From positions 1 to 64,000 of the forward strand of contig JANQOW010000015.1 in NCBI GenBank assembly GCA_028285595.1: a DNA stretch of 64,000 nucleotides, in the 5' to 3' direction. Positions 27,025 through 36,450 of this stretch are shown here, piece by piece. Numbering within the stretch: the stretch's first letter is position 1; the number at the start of each line of letters is the position of its first letter. The stretch comes from Hyphomicrobiales bacterium. Its GTDB lineage: Bacteria > Pseudomonadota > Alphaproteobacteria > Rhizobiales > CAJQND01. A program made the position numbers and the translations under genes. The notes beneath the pieces are model-generated. The model saw nothing but the letters and a program-made list of their open reading frames with translations. It was not told where the DNA came from and ran no database searches.

Positions 27025-28916
27025 GCTACCTTCCGCACCTGCGCATCGATCTCTGAGCCCATCTCACACAATGCCATGACCAGAAGATGCGCACGTTTCT
27101 CGTTCCCCAACTCCAGGAGCGTGGCGAGCTGGCGGATCTGTTGATGGACCTCGCTCCACCTCAACCGGACTTCGTCGCAGAGCAAAATGCGTTCGTGATC
27201 GGTTTCACGAATGTTTTGCCCAATGAACAGCTCCTCGTAGAGCTTCTCGCCGGGTTTCAACCCGGTGAAAACGATTTCAATGTCGCCGTCCGGATTGTTC
27301 TCGTCCTTGACCACGAGGCCGGCCAAACCAATCATCTGGCGCGCCAGATCCAGAATACGTACCGCATTGCCCATCTGAAGCAGGAAGACCTCTCCGCCGC
27401 GCGCCATGGCCGCCGACTGGACCACCAATTGGGCCGCCTCCGGGATCAGCATGAAGTAGCGCACCACGTCCGGATGGGTGACCGTCACCGGTCCGCCGCG
27501 CTCTATCTGTTGGGTGAACAACGGCACCACGGACCCGGACGAGCCCAAGACATTGCCAAACCGCACCATGGTGAACACCGTCTGGCTTTCCTGACGCGCC
27601 ATCGCTTGAACCACCAGTTCAGAGACCCTTTTGGTGGCGCCCATGAGATTGGTCGGATTGACCGCCTTGTCGGTCGAGACCAAAACGAAGCGCTTCACCT
27701 TGGCGTCCCTGGCACTTTGGGCGCAGTAAAGGGTGCCCAGCACGTTGTTGTAGATGGCCGGGCCCGGGTTTTGCTCCACCATGGTCACGTGCTTGTACGC
27801 AGCCGCGTGAAACACAATGTCTACGCGCCAGCGCGCAAACACGCGCTTCATGAAGTTCTGGTCAGAGACGCTTCCGAGCACCGCATGGATCTTGAGGGCC
27901 CAGCCCTCCCGCGCAATGGCCTCCTCGATCTCCCGGTGGATCTCAAAAAGGTTGTACTCGCTGCTGTCCACCAGAACGATTTCGCTGGGGCCGTTGATGG
28001 AGACCTGGCGCACCAGCTCGCTGCCGATGGAGCCCCCTGCCCCGGTGATCAGCACGCACTGATCCTTCACCGCCTGATCGAGCAGATCCTGCTTCGGCGG
28101 CACCGGGTCTCGCCCGAGCAGATCCTGAATGCGAATGGGACGGATCTCAGAGAGCCGCATGCGTCCGCGCGCCATGTCGCCCAAGTCAGGAACAATGCGC
28201 ACCTCAAGATGTAAAGGTTGCAGAAGGTCTACCAACGCGCGGCGGGCCCGTCTGGACAGTTCCGGCTTTGCCACCAGAAGCGTCCTGACATTCTCCTTGG
28301 CCGCCAGCCCGCCAATGTCCTCTGTGCGGATCACACTTAGGCCCGACACCCGTCTCCCGATCAGTTCAGGATCGTCATCGGCAAAGGCAACCGGCCTCAT
28401 GCGCCCCTCCTCTGCTAGGGCGTCATGCAGGCGCACGCCGGTTTCGGTTGCGCCAAAGATGATCACCGGAGACGCTTCCACATGGCCGATCACCGGCATG
28501 GCCGTTGAGAGCACCCGCGCCATCAGCCTGCGCCAGCCCACCAAGGCCAAAACGGAAAGGCTCCAGTTCACCACGAGCACGGACCGCGGGAACCCCTCCA
28601 AGCCGAACACCACGAGGAAGAACGCCCAGAGGAACGGCACGGCGGTCTGCGTTTGCATGATGCGCCACTCGGTGCGCGCGGAATAGCTTCTGGAGACGGA
28701 GTAGTAGACATTGCCCACATAGAGCGCAGCAACTCCGATCAATGGTCCGATGAGAAACAGGTGCAACCTGTCGACCGGCGGTAGCTCGAGAACAGACATC
28801 CGGATGCAATAAGACGCGAACACGCACGCGGTGAGCAGGAAGCCGTCGCAGACGATCAGGATGGCAAGCTTAAGCCGGCTATCGAGAGATTTCAGGTATC
28901 GCGCAACCGGCTCCAT
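27021..28916 (-). CDS. membrane-bound UDP-GlcNAc 4,6-dehydratase (WbpM/PglF/CapD-like)
   Basis: A 631-residue protein with four N-terminal membrane helices ([20 protein letters not shown] onwards), a nucleotide-sensing Rossmann region ([15 protein letters not shown]), and a C-terminal extended SDR. The SDR has [15 protein letters not shown] (about residue 297) and the [16 protein letters not shown] segment. Large WbpM-type dehydratases make UDP-4-keto-6-deoxy sugars, the usual precursor for the sugar moved by PglC-type transferases. The family often replaces the catalytic Tyr with Met, which fits the MGATK seen here. It begins the wbpM-fusion-wzx-wzy block; 123 nt separate it from the ligase-like gene. 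Confidence 0.92.
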   Translation of the reverse strand: MEPVARYLKSLDSRLKLAILIVCDGFLLTACVFASYCIRMSVLELPPVDRLHLFLIGPLIGVAALYVGNVYYSVSRSYSARTEWRIMQTQTAVPFLWAFFLVVFGLEGFPRSVLVVNWSLSVLALVGWRRLMARVLSTAMPVIGHVEASPVIIFGATETGVRLHDALAEEGRMRPVAFADDDPELIGRRVSGLSVIRTEDIGGLAAKENVRTLLVAKPELSRRARRALVDLLQPLHLEVRIVPDLGDMARGRMRLSEIRPIRIQDLLGRDPVPPKQDLLDQAVKDQCVLITGAGGSIGSELVRQVSINGPSEIVLVDSSEYNLFEIHREIEEAIAREGWALKIHAVLGSVSDQNFMKRVFARWRVDIVFHAAAYKHVTMVEQNPGPAIYNNVLGTLYCAQSARDAKVKRFVLVSTDKAVNPTNLMGATKRVSELVVQAMARQESQTVFTMVRFGNVLGSSGSVVPLFTQQIERGGPVTVTHPDVVRYFMLIPEAAQLVVQSAAMARGGEVFLLQMGNAVRILDLARQMIGLAGLVVKDENNPDGDIEIVFTGLKPGEKLYEELFIGQNIRETDHERILLCDEVRLRWSEVHQQIRQLATLLELGNEKRAHLLVMALCEMGSEIDAQVRKVA

Positions 28917-29039
28917 TCGCGGGTCTTTTCCAATCCTGCTCCATGAAAGAACAAACTCTAGAAACCGAAACTTTTCCGAAACTTACAGGGACTCTCTCAG
29001 TACTGTCTCAAATCACGTACCCCGACGAATCAGGTGTTA

Positions 29040-30272
29040 TCAACTGGGTTCGTTATGGATTTTCATGTTTTTTGAATGACTTGAGAACACCACGGCGTTG
29101 AGGATCGCGAACACCATTCCGAGTGCAATTGTTCGTAATGGATAGTCAACCAGAGAGTGTACCAAAATAACGATGATCCCAACCACCGCCGCCTTCTGCA
29201 TGTCAATCATGCCCCCCTTGGCGCACTGACGGACAAGCAACGCAAAATACGCGATCAACAGGATCGCCGCGCCAACTGAGCCCTCCAAGAAGAGCTCCAA
29301 ATAATCGTTGTGCGCATGATTCACATATTTATCCACGATGATGGCCGGGGTTTCATAGCTGGGATAGATCAGCTGGAAATTGCCAAACCCGACACCAAAC
29401 GGAAGATGGTCAAATGCGGCTTGCAAGGCCCGTTCGGCGAACACGCTGCGGCTGAGCGCACCGCCCGTTCCCCACCAGTCCGGAATGAAGTGCCACACAA
29501 GATAGGCGCCGCCGGCCAAAGTGAGCGCAAGCACGCCGCGTGACATCCAGCGCCGCTCAGACAGAACGGCATAGCTGACAATTGTGCTGAAGGCGATGAG
29601 GACCAGTCCGGCCTTTGAGCCGATGACGAACTGAAAGCCGAGCAGGCCTGCCAACAGGGGGATCTCGATGAACCAGATGCCGATGCGCCGGGCCAGTACG
29701 ATGATGATTGGCGCTGAGATATAGAACAAGGCGGCGAGATGGTTTTCGTTCTCAAAGAACCCGGCATTCAGTGTGTACGGGAGAAACTGCGCGGCCTCGG
29801 CAAAACCGGTCGATGCGAATTGGACGAATGAGAACAGAAAGTTGAGGGCCATGCCCGCAAGCACATAGAGCATGAGCACCGCTTGGCTGCCGCTTTGCAT
29901 TTGGGTAACCGCATGGAACACCCCGATCCACGCCAACACCATCACAAGGCTGTCCAAGCTGCGCCCGGCATCAACCGTCACCAGGAACGGTCCGCCGCTT
30001 AGCCCGAACGTGGGGATCAGATGAACCACCATGAGCCCAACAACCGCCGCAATGAGAGCGTTGGCCGGCCAGTCCAAAGCCTTGGATGGAAACTGCATAA
30101 CGAACGCGAAGATGAAGGGCATGGCCAAAACCTGAAGCACCAAGTCGCTGCCAACGCCTTTGTCGGTCCCGCCGCCCACAAGCAGACACAGCACCACGAA
30201 CAGGCCTGTGGCGTGGAGCTCAGGCTCTGCCGCGCGGGTTGCGGTCGGCTTTATGGTGCCCAGGTGGCTCAT
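29040..30272 (-). CDS. O-antigen ligase-like (Wzy_C) membrane protein
   Basis: A 410-residue polytopic membrane protein with the O-antigen ligase/polymerase domain hallmark FGVGFGNFQLIYPSYE ... NHAHNDYLELFLEGSVGA in the large periplasmic loop. Members either polymerise or ligate glycans (WaaL, PilO/PglL types). With a separate Wzy nearby, a ligase or protein-glycosylating role is possible. Neither is decided by sequence alone. The start overlaps the upstream gene's stop by 4 nt. Confidence 0.85.
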   Translation of the reverse strand: MSHLGTIKPTATRAAEPELHATGLFVVLCLLVGGGTDKGVGSDLVLQVLAMPFIFAFVMQFPSKALDWPANALIAAVVGLMVVHLIPTFGLSGGPFLVTVDAGRSLDSLVMVLAWIGVFHAVTQMQSGSQAVLMLYVLAGMALNFLFSFVQFASTGFAEAAQFLPYTLNAGFFENENHLAALFYISAPIIIVLARRIGIWFIEIPLLAGLLGFQFVIGSKAGLVLIAFSTIVSYAVLSERRWMSRGVLALTLAGGAYLVWHFIPDWWGTGGALSRSVFAERALQAAFDHLPFGVGFGNFQLIYPSYETPAIIVDKYVNHAHNDYLELFLEGSVGAAILLIAYFALLVRQCAKGGMIDMQKAAVVGIIVILVHSLVDYPLRTIALGMVFAILNAVVFSSHSKNMKIHNEPS

Positions 30273-31519
30273 ATCTGTTTCACAACGCTCACTTCATGGA
30301 CGATTGCGGTGCCGTGGTACCGCGCACTCCACGAGGCGTTTTGCAGGCCTGTGCGCAGCCTCAAGGTCTGCAGCGGACATCCCCGCTCCGGCACGGAGAA
30401 ACTCTCACTGATCGGTTTGTTGCGATAGCTGCCCGGCTCAAACGGCGCCGTGCCCAGCTTCTCGCCGCTGGTTGAGCAATAGATCTCCCAAAACAATCCC
30501 TTGGGCAGCTTCAGGTTTCGCCCGGTCACCGATGCGGAAAAGCGATAAAGCCCCTTCGGCAGAGAAAGCATCTGATAGACATTCCCCAGCTTTGCGGGCG
30601 TGCCGAGGAAGCGGACGGAGAGCCCGCCGCCGCTTTCATCAGCCGCCCGATACGGCATGTTCACATCTGCATCGACCTGCCGCTTAAACTGCCAGTTGAA
30701 CAGGCGGCGATCGGGCTTCAGGCGGAAGTCGGAATTGAACACATAGCTCAAACGCTCGCGCTCCGCGTCAGTCAGGGTGAGCAGGAACAAGCGATAGGCT
30801 TCAAAATAGGTCTTGTGATCAATGAGGTGCCGGATGGTTTGCGCCACCTCTTCCACATTGACCTCTTGGCCGCTTGCACGTTCGTCGGCCAGCAGGCGCT
30901 TGGCGAGTTGGGCGCCGTCCTCACTCTTCATCATGTAGAGCAGAGCCGGCCAGCGCCACTCCGGCCGCTCGGCCAGTTTCCGCCGCAGCAAGATGTTGCC
31001 CTCGGGCTTTGCCGCCAGCGCCAACAGCGCGGGCTTCACATTGTCAAAATAGCGTGGCCAGCGCCTCAGAATGACGTCGAGCCGGGCCACGGTTTCCGCC
31101 AGCTCGCCCTCAACCGCTGAACTCCTCAGCCGATTGAGCAGAGCGTTGATCTCCGTGGGCGCGACCACCAGGGCTGTGAGGTAATGGAGCTTGGCTTCAC
31201 GTTCCTTGCCGGACCGGCGGGCGGTTTCAGCCAGAAGGCTGTAGCCGCGCGCGTCGCGGGGCGACAGGTGCACAAGCGTCTTCACCTCCCGATTAAGCGC
31301 TTTCAGCTCATCCGGCAGAAGGGTCGACTTTGAGAGCTCAGCGCTCAGTTGATTGACGCGCGCTGTGCTGTTGAGAGGGTTGATGACCTGCGCAAGCTCA
31401 GGATGGGATGATTGGAGAAAATTTGCCGCCGCGTTAGACACCACCACCACGGATACGGCTAAAAATATCGTCCATCGACAGACGTTTCTCGCCTGGGAGA
31501 ATGGTGCTTGCTTCTTCAT
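30269..31519 (-). CDS. membrane-anchored periplasmic TPR-like protein of the polysaccharide locus
   Basis: About 416 residues: one N-terminal membrane helix (WTIFLAVSVVVVSNAAA), an alpha-helical TPR-like region (residues about 55-200), and a beta-rich C-terminal half (GLYRFSASVTGRNLKLPKGLFWEIYCS). I know no function; similar proteins accompany Wzc/ligase genes in alphaproteobacterial glycan loci. The ATG at 31519 is chosen for AAGGAG 10 nt upstream; an ATG at 31573 also exists. Either start lies within the end of the wzc gene, so the two are overlapping and likely coupled. Confidence 0.75.
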   Translation of the reverse strand: MKKQAPFSQARNVCRWTIFLAVSVVVVSNAAANFLQSSHPELAQVINPLNSTARVNQLSAELSKSTLLPDELKALNREVKTLVHLSPRDARGYSLLAETARRSGKEREAKLHYLTALVVAPTEINALLNRLRSSAVEGELAETVARLDVILRRWPRYFDNVKPALLALAAKPEGNILLRRKLAERPEWRWPALLYMMKSEDGAQLAKRLLADERASGQEVNVEEVAQTIRHLIDHKTYFEAYRLFLLTLTDAERERLSYVFNSDFRLKPDRRLFNWQFKRQVDADVNMPYRAADESGGGLSVRFLGTPAKLGNVYQMLSLPKGLYRFSASVTGRNLKLPKGLFWEIYCSTSGEKLGTAPFEPGSYRNKPISESFSVPERGCPLQTLRLRTGLQNASWSARYHGTAIVHEVSVVKQI

Positions 31520-33824
31520 GGTCTGAAGACTCCTTTCCGGGCTCAGGCTCATTTCCTTCGCCGGAAGATCCATAGGTGAGATAGCCGGTGTTCATGTACC
31601 GGTATGTGTAGTTGTACTCCATTCGATCCATCTTGAACTTACTGAGCGCCGCGCCGATGACATGTGCACCGGCATTGCGCAGGCGTTTGATCGCATTCTT
31701 CGCCGAGCTGCGGGCCACCTGGTGGGAGGACACAACCACCAGGGTTGCCTCTGCCAGGCGCGACAGCAAAAGCGCGTCCGCCAGACCGATCACAGGCGGA
31801 GAATCGATGATCACCAGGTCGAACTGCTTGGCGCACCCTTCCACAAAAAGCCCCATTTTCTGGGCTGCCAAAAGGTTGGCCGGGTTGGGCGGCGGTGTGC
31901 CTGCGGTGATGAGCCAGACGTTCGGCCAAGGGGTGGTGCGGATTATCTGCACCTCTTTGTCGGCCTGATCGATCGGCACGGTGTTGGTGAGCACGTTGGA
32001 CAATCCAAGGCCGTTGGGGATACCAGCATGGCGATGCATGGTGGGTTTACGGAGGTCTGCATCGATGATCGCCACCTTCAATCCCAGCGCACCGAACTCT
32101 TCGGCCAGCTTCATGGAGGTCGAACTCTTGCCCTCTCCGGGCTCGGTGCTGGTCACCAACAGCGATCTGGGAGCGCCTTCAATGCCGGAGAAGTGGATAG
32201 ACGTTCTAAGCGTTCGGTAAGCCTCAGAGAAGGCCGACTTAGGATCGTTGGCATACTCCTTCAGCTTGCCCTCTTCCACGAACGGCAGCACGCCCAACAC
32301 AGGCAGCTTCAGCTCTTGCTCCACCTGGTCCGGGTTCGAGAACGTGTTGTTGAGCAGTTCATACACATAAACGCTGCCGCCCGCCGCCAGCACGGAAGCG
32401 GCAAAGGCCAGCAACAGGTTGAGCGCCAGGCGCGGAGAGTACGGGCGGTCCGGCGTCACCGCGTTCTGCACCACGCTTGCGCTTTTGCTTTTGATCTCCG
32501 AACTCACGCCCAGCTCATTCAGCTTGCTGATCAGGCTTTGGTACTGAGACCGGTAGGCATCCACCTCGCGCTTCAGAATGGTGTAGCGGATGTTCTTGTC
32601 CTGATATTTGGCCTGCTGGGATTCCAACTCGGTGAGCTTCTGCCGCAGATCTTCAACCTTCTTCACCGAGCCCTGAAGCTGGAGACGAACCCCATTGGCA
32701 ATGGCGGTCACATCTTGCTTTAGGAGCTTGCTGAGCTCCTTGATCTGGCCGGACAGTTCCAACATTTCCGGGTAGCTGGGTTTGAACTTGCGCCGCTTTT
32801 GCTGGTATTGGCCCCGCAACTCGGCGATCCGCGAGCGGTTTTTCTGGATGGCCTCGTTGTTCAGGACAGCCTCCAGATTGGTGGCTTTGCCGGCATTGAT
32901 CTGTTCCACCAAACGTTCGTTCAGCAGACGCTCCTGAATGGCCGCCGACAGGGCCTCGTTGATCGACTTGATCTGATCGGAGATCAGAGAATCCTGTTCT
33001 TCGGAGATGGTGATGCCTTGCGCCTTTGCGTAGTCCACCAGGGACTTCTCGGCGGTCTGCAGCTTGTTTTTGACCTCTTCCACCTGCTCGCCGATAAACT
33101 CACGGGCCAACTTTGAGGCTTCGCCCGTCTGGTCCAGGCGTTGAGCGATGTAGCTGGAGGCAAACTGGTTGGCGACCTGGCGGGCAATCTCCTTGTCATG
33201 GCTGGAGAACGTGATCGAAATGATACTGGTGCCGAAGAGCAGACGGGTGGCCAATCCGGCACGCACGATCTGCACGGCCCGGCGCTCCCGCTCTTCCGGA
33301 CCCATGGCTGCAAATTGCTTGCTTGAGGACCCGCCGGTGGCCCGCTTGATCAGATTTTTGAGGGAGAACCCACCGGCCGGGAAGAGAAACGCCTGGCGCT
33401 CGGTCAGCCCCAATTCATGCACCACGCGCTGCGCCATTTCGCGACCACGCAGTTTCTCCAGGGCAGTCCGGTAGGTGCGCTGATCGGCGGTTTCGCTGAC
33501 CACTTGAAGGTCCTGCATCACCCGTGCTGAGGGCGGAACAATTTCAAGCAGCGCCTTGGCCCGATACATTTTGGTTTGGGCCAAAGTGACGACAACACCG
33601 ATCGCAAGGCCCACAGCAATGATGGAGGCAATAAGCCAGCGATGGCGCAGGATGTAGAAGAAGATCTCGACCGGGTTAAACCGCTCTTCCTTCTCATCCC
33701 AACCCAGCCCGTAAATGGGCTCGGCTTCCGCCCGCGGCAAAGCGGGCGCGACACCATACGTACTTGCCGTTATCTCGCCACCGGTGGCGGAACGCGCCAG
33801 CCTCGGTACACCGTCTTGGTTCAT
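31434..33824 (-). CDS. polysaccharide co-polymerase / tyrosine autokinase (Wzc/GumC-like)
   Basis: A 796-residue inner-membrane protein controlling chain length and export. The N-terminal Wzz domain has a first helix at WLIASIIAVGLAIGVVVTLA. A long periplasmic coiled-coil and a second helix (LLLAFAASVLAAGGSVYVY) follow. The C-terminal BY-kinase has Walker A TEPGEGKSS, Walker A' IIDADLRKP, Walker B VIIDSPPV, and a tyrosine cluster (YNYTYRYMNTGYLTYG). The ATG at 33824 is preferred over the adjacent TTG. The phosphatase for this type of kinase is encoded at 34704-35537. Confidence 0.92.
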   Translation of the reverse strand: MNQDGVPRLARSATGGEITASTYGVAPALPRAEAEPIYGLGWDEKEERFNPVEIFFYILRHRWLIASIIAVGLAIGVVVTLAQTKMYRAKALLEIVPPSARVMQDLQVVSETADQRTYRTALEKLRGREMAQRVVHELGLTERQAFLFPAGGFSLKNLIKRATGGSSSKQFAAMGPEERERRAVQIVRAGLATRLLFGTSIISITFSSHDKEIARQVANQFASSYIAQRLDQTGEASKLAREFIGEQVEEVKNKLQTAEKSLVDYAKAQGITISEEQDSLISDQIKSINEALSAAIQERLLNERLVEQINAGKATNLEAVLNNEAIQKNRSRIAELRGQYQQKRRKFKPSYPEMLELSGQIKELSKLLKQDVTAIANGVRLQLQGSVKKVEDLRQKLTELESQQAKYQDKNIRYTILKREVDAYRSQYQSLISKLNELGVSSEIKSKSASVVQNAVTPDRPYSPRLALNLLLAFAASVLAAGGSVYVYELLNNTFSNPDQVEQELKLPVLGVLPFVEEGKLKEYANDPKSAFSEAYRTLRTSIHFSGIEGAPRSLLVTSTEPGEGKSSTSMKLAEEFGALGLKVAIIDADLRKPTMHRHAGIPNGLGLSNVLTNTVPIDQADKEVQIIRTTPWPNVWLITAGTPPPNPANLLAAQKMGLFVEGCAKQFDLVIIDSPPVIGLADALLLSRLAEATLVVVSSHQVARSSAKNAIKRLRNAGAHVIGAALSKFKMDRMEYNYTYRYMNTGYLTYGSSGEGNEPEPGKESSDHEEASTILPGEKRLSMDDIFSRIRGGGV

Positions 33825-33888
33825 CAAATTGAGCCCCGCCTCCAGTCGAAAAGTGGCACGCGAGCCTAATGGATAGGCTTAGAGATTC

Positions 33889-34701
33889 TCAAGGGAGCAC
33901 CGCCAAACGGCCGGCGCTTGTGGCAATGCCGAGCACCGATTTGAGGTTCTCCATGGCCACCTTCGCCGAAGAGGAGAAGACCACCACCACATCACCACCG
34001 TAGATGCGCGGATCGCTCCGCTGACCGCCACGAATTGCATCCACGTTGTAGTTCGCAACGAACGTTTCCTGGCCCCTCTTGCGGAAGACATAGACCTTTG
34101 CCGGGTTGGCAATTTTGGTGAAGCCCTGAGCCAGTGCGATGGACCGGAGCAGCGTTGCGCGGCTGGAGATCGGATAGATGCCCGCCTTGCGGACCTCGCC
34201 CTCAACCGTCACCCGTTGCCCGGCAGATTCTTTCACATTAACGCTGATTTGCGGGGATTCCAGATACTTCGCCCCATACCGTGCTCTCAGCTCACCCTCA
34301 AGCTGGCGTTCGGTTTTTCCAGCGGCGATCACTTGGCCCACCAGGGGCAGTGAAATCTGGCCTGTGGAATCCACTTCAACGGTGCGGTCCAGCTCGTCCA
34401 CGCCGAAGACATCCACCTCAAGCACATCGTTCTGAGAGATGAACTGCAAGCGGCCACCTTGGGAGTTCAAAGGCGCTGGAAGCTCGTCGACCGCTCTAAG
34501 ATCACTGCCCGTCGAAACGCTCGCCGGCTGGGCAAAGCGCCCTGTGCCGAAGTCATCGTTTCCGCGGTCCGTGCGCGCAAACCCCTGGGTTCTGTCGCTC
34601 AAGCCAACCGATCCGGTGGTTTCGACCACATTGCCGGATTCACAAGCGCCCAAGAACGCGCCGATACCTGCAAGGAAGAAAATGATGGCTGCTTGTTTCA
34701 C
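33889..34701 (-). CDS. outer-membrane polysaccharide export lipoprotein (Wza-like)
   Basis: A 270-residue lipoprotein with a type II signal peptide and lipobox LGAC (Cys about 19). It has a Poly_export domain (FISQNDVLEVDVFGVDELDRT) and SLBB domain (VTVEGEVRKAGIYPI). It forms the outer-membrane channel working with the Wzc-like co-polymerase downstream. It is shorter than E. coli Wza, as is usual for alphaproteobacterial forms. The start is a GTG. It begins 2 nt after the cpsB-like stop. Confidence 0.9.
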   Translation of the reverse strand: MKQAAIIFFLAGIGAFLGACESGNVVETTGSVGLSDRTQGFARTDRGNDDFGTGRFAQPASVSTGSDLRAVDELPAPLNSQGGRLQFISQNDVLEVDVFGVDELDRTVEVDSTGQISLPLVGQVIAAGKTERQLEGELRARYGAKYLESPQISVNVKESAGQRVTVEGEVRKAGIYPISSRATLLRSIALAQGFTKIANPAKVYVFRKRGQETFVANYNVDAIRGGQRSDPRIYGGDVVVVFSSSAKVAMENLKSVLGIATSAGRLAVLP

Positions 34702-34703
34702 GT

Positions 34704-35537
34704 CTAGTGTCCAATCCGCTCAAGGGTCTGCCGCTTGGCAAAGTCGGAGACACGCTGCCATAAGGAGGGCTCAGGCCAGGAGATGGCGTCTTGGGGGCTT
34801 GGGCTTGTGGCGAAAAGGTCCGTGACACTGTCCCCGTCCAAGATGGCGCGTGGATTGTCCAGCACCAGCCCCGTGGCCACATCGTCCCCGAAACGTTGCG
34901 CCACATAGTCTCTGGCGCGCGACAACACAGGCGGGCGGGCCTTTGCGTCATGGGTATCGCTGGCGAGCAGGTCCACATAGCCGTCGGTCAACATGCGGTC
35001 TGCCCAATATTTCACGGTTGAGCCAAAGTCGCCTGTCAAAGACCCGGCCGTGAGCTGCAGCAGCACACCGAGCTCTCTCAACTCGCCAATGACCTCATAG
35101 TGGCCTTCAATCCACGACAAGCGTTCAGGGTGGGTCAAGATCGGCACCAGTCCCTCTTCCAAGAGGTCGTCGGCGATCTTAAGCAAATGGGGCGGCATCA
35201 CATGATGCGGGGGCTCGAACAGAAAGTACTGGGTTCCCGCAAGCCGTGGCCAATCGCCGGACACCAGATGCTGGCCCATATTCGGCGAGATATGCACATC
35301 CGCTCCCACCACCAGTTCCAGCCGCAGGTTGCGCTGCTCCAAGGCCCGGCGCAAAGCGGTTACGGCGTCTTCGATGGCGTCGGCATCGTTGTTGTAAACC
35401 CCAGGGGTGATGTGCGGCGTGCACGCCATGATCTGAATGCCGTCCTTGATGGCGGCCCGCGCCATATCCAGCGCAACGGTCAGGTCGGGAGCACCATCGT
35501 CGATGCCCGGCAGAATATGACTGTGTAGATCGATCAC
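34704..35537 (-). CDS. PHP-type tyrosine-protein phosphatase (CpsB/YwqE-like)
   Basis: Metal-dependent phosphatase (277 residues) of the PHP fold. It has DLHSHILPGIDDGAPD at the N-terminus, CTPHITPGVY, THPERLSWIEGHYE, and ASDTHDAKARPP near the C-terminus, which together supply the His/Asp metal ligands. CpsB proteins dephosphorylate BY-kinases of the Wzc type, whose gene is two genes downstream. The start is GTG with GGGGTG upstream. First gene of the export operon cpsB-wza-wzc-TPR-ligase. Confidence 0.9.
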   Translation of the reverse strand: MIDLHSHILPGIDDGAPDLTVALDMARAAIKDGIQIMACTPHITPGVYNNDADAIEDAVTALRRALEQRNLRLELVVGADVHISPNMGQHLVSGDWPRLAGTQYFLFEPPHHVMPPHLLKIADDLLEEGLVPILTHPERLSWIEGHYEVIGELRELGVLLQLTAGSLTGDFGSTVKYWADRMLTDGYVDLLASDTHDAKARPPVLSRARDYVAQRFGDDVATGLVLDNPRAILDGDSVTDLFATSPSPQDAISWPEPSLWQRVSDFAKRQTLERIGH

Positions 35538-35627
35538 TTGCGCACCCCAAACAGGCCTACCCCAGGCACTGGTCTTTTCTGTCGCCCGACCCTGGTACGC
35601 GCGGTGCGGGCGTTTAAGTTTTTACCG

Positions 35628-36140
35628 TCAGTCGCTGGCCTTGTTTGTGTCCGTTACCGCGACCACAAGGCCGACAAACCCAAAACCCATAGACCCCACG
35701 CCCACGAAGATCGGCGTGAGAATTGCTGAATCAATTCCGGCAAGCAGGCCCGCAGATTGCTCTGCTGTGCCTTCGAAGGACTTCGTGACCTTCACACATG
35801 CGCCCTTCTCCATTGCGGAGATGGTGGCCGTGGAATCCGCCGGCGCTGTGATCTTGCATTGTCCGTATCTGAGGCTGGCGGAGGCCTGAGGTCCGACGAT
35901 CACGCTGCTGTTCAGGGTCAGGCGTTGCCCCGCCTTGGCAGGTGCATACCCGTTGGGACCCGAAACAAACACATCACCGTTGGCATCAATCAAGTGCCCC
36001 GTTGCTGCAGCCCCGGCCGCTGCGCCGGTGGCGCACGCACATTCAGAGGCAGGGTCTGCTGTTGCCGTAACCGCGCTGGAAAGCAGGAGCAGCGCGGCCG
36101 CACATACACTGCAACTGAGTGAGGATTGGAATGACGTCAT
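35628..36140 (-). CDS. FecR-like domain exported protein
   Basis: A 170-residue protein with a signal peptide (CSVCAAALLLLSSAVTATA). The small beta-rich domain resembles FecR folds (GHLIDANGDVFVSG ... GQRLTLNSSVIVGPQASASL). A hydrophobic C-terminal segment follows (ILTPIFVGVGSMGFGFVGLVVAV). The start at 36140 places the signal peptide at the N-terminus; in-frame ATGs further up to 36215 are possible. It lies 90 nt upstream of the export operon in the same direction and may be part of it. A CtrA-type box lies about 190 nt upstream. Function unknown. Confidence 0.7.
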   Translation of the reverse strand: MTSFQSSLSCSVCAAALLLLSSAVTATADPASECACATGAAAGAAATGHLIDANGDVFVSGPNGYAPAKAGQRLTLNSSVIVGPQASASLRYGQCKITAPADSTATISAMEKGACVKVTKSFEGTAEQSAGLLAGIDSAILTPIFVGVGSMGFGFVGLVVAVTDTNKASD

Positions 36141-36332
36141 AATGGTCTTCAACTCCGTATTCGCCCGTCTCATGTTTCGTGTCTGAAGATGCGCACTCAT
36201 CTCAGAATCACCCAAGCCCCATTAAGCGCTGTTAACCTTAAGCAAAGCTTATCGCCGGGATGTTTTGGCCAGAAGGCTGATGGCCCAGCGAATCTGCCGA
36301 AAAGCTCTCACAAAACCATCGGCCATTCGTGG

Positions 36333-36348
36333 TTAACAAAAGGTTAAC
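36333..36348. promoter_or_regulatory. CtrA-type binding box
   Basis: TTAACAAAAGGTTAAC fits TTAA-N7-TTAAC exactly and, being nearly palindromic, also on the other strand. A second TTAA/TTAAC cluster lies near 36220-36236. It sits in the 235-nt gap before the FecR-like gene. CtrA is the cell-cycle and motility regulator of alphaproteobacteria; binding is inferred from the consensus only. Confidence 0.55.
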
Positions 36349-36450
36349 CACACGCAAGTGTGAGCCTTCCCCCGCGCGGCAAAGCGGCGAAATCACTACG
36401 CGAATTCTTAATTGTGAGACTGGGGCGGTGAACGGGAACGCAAAAAAGGG

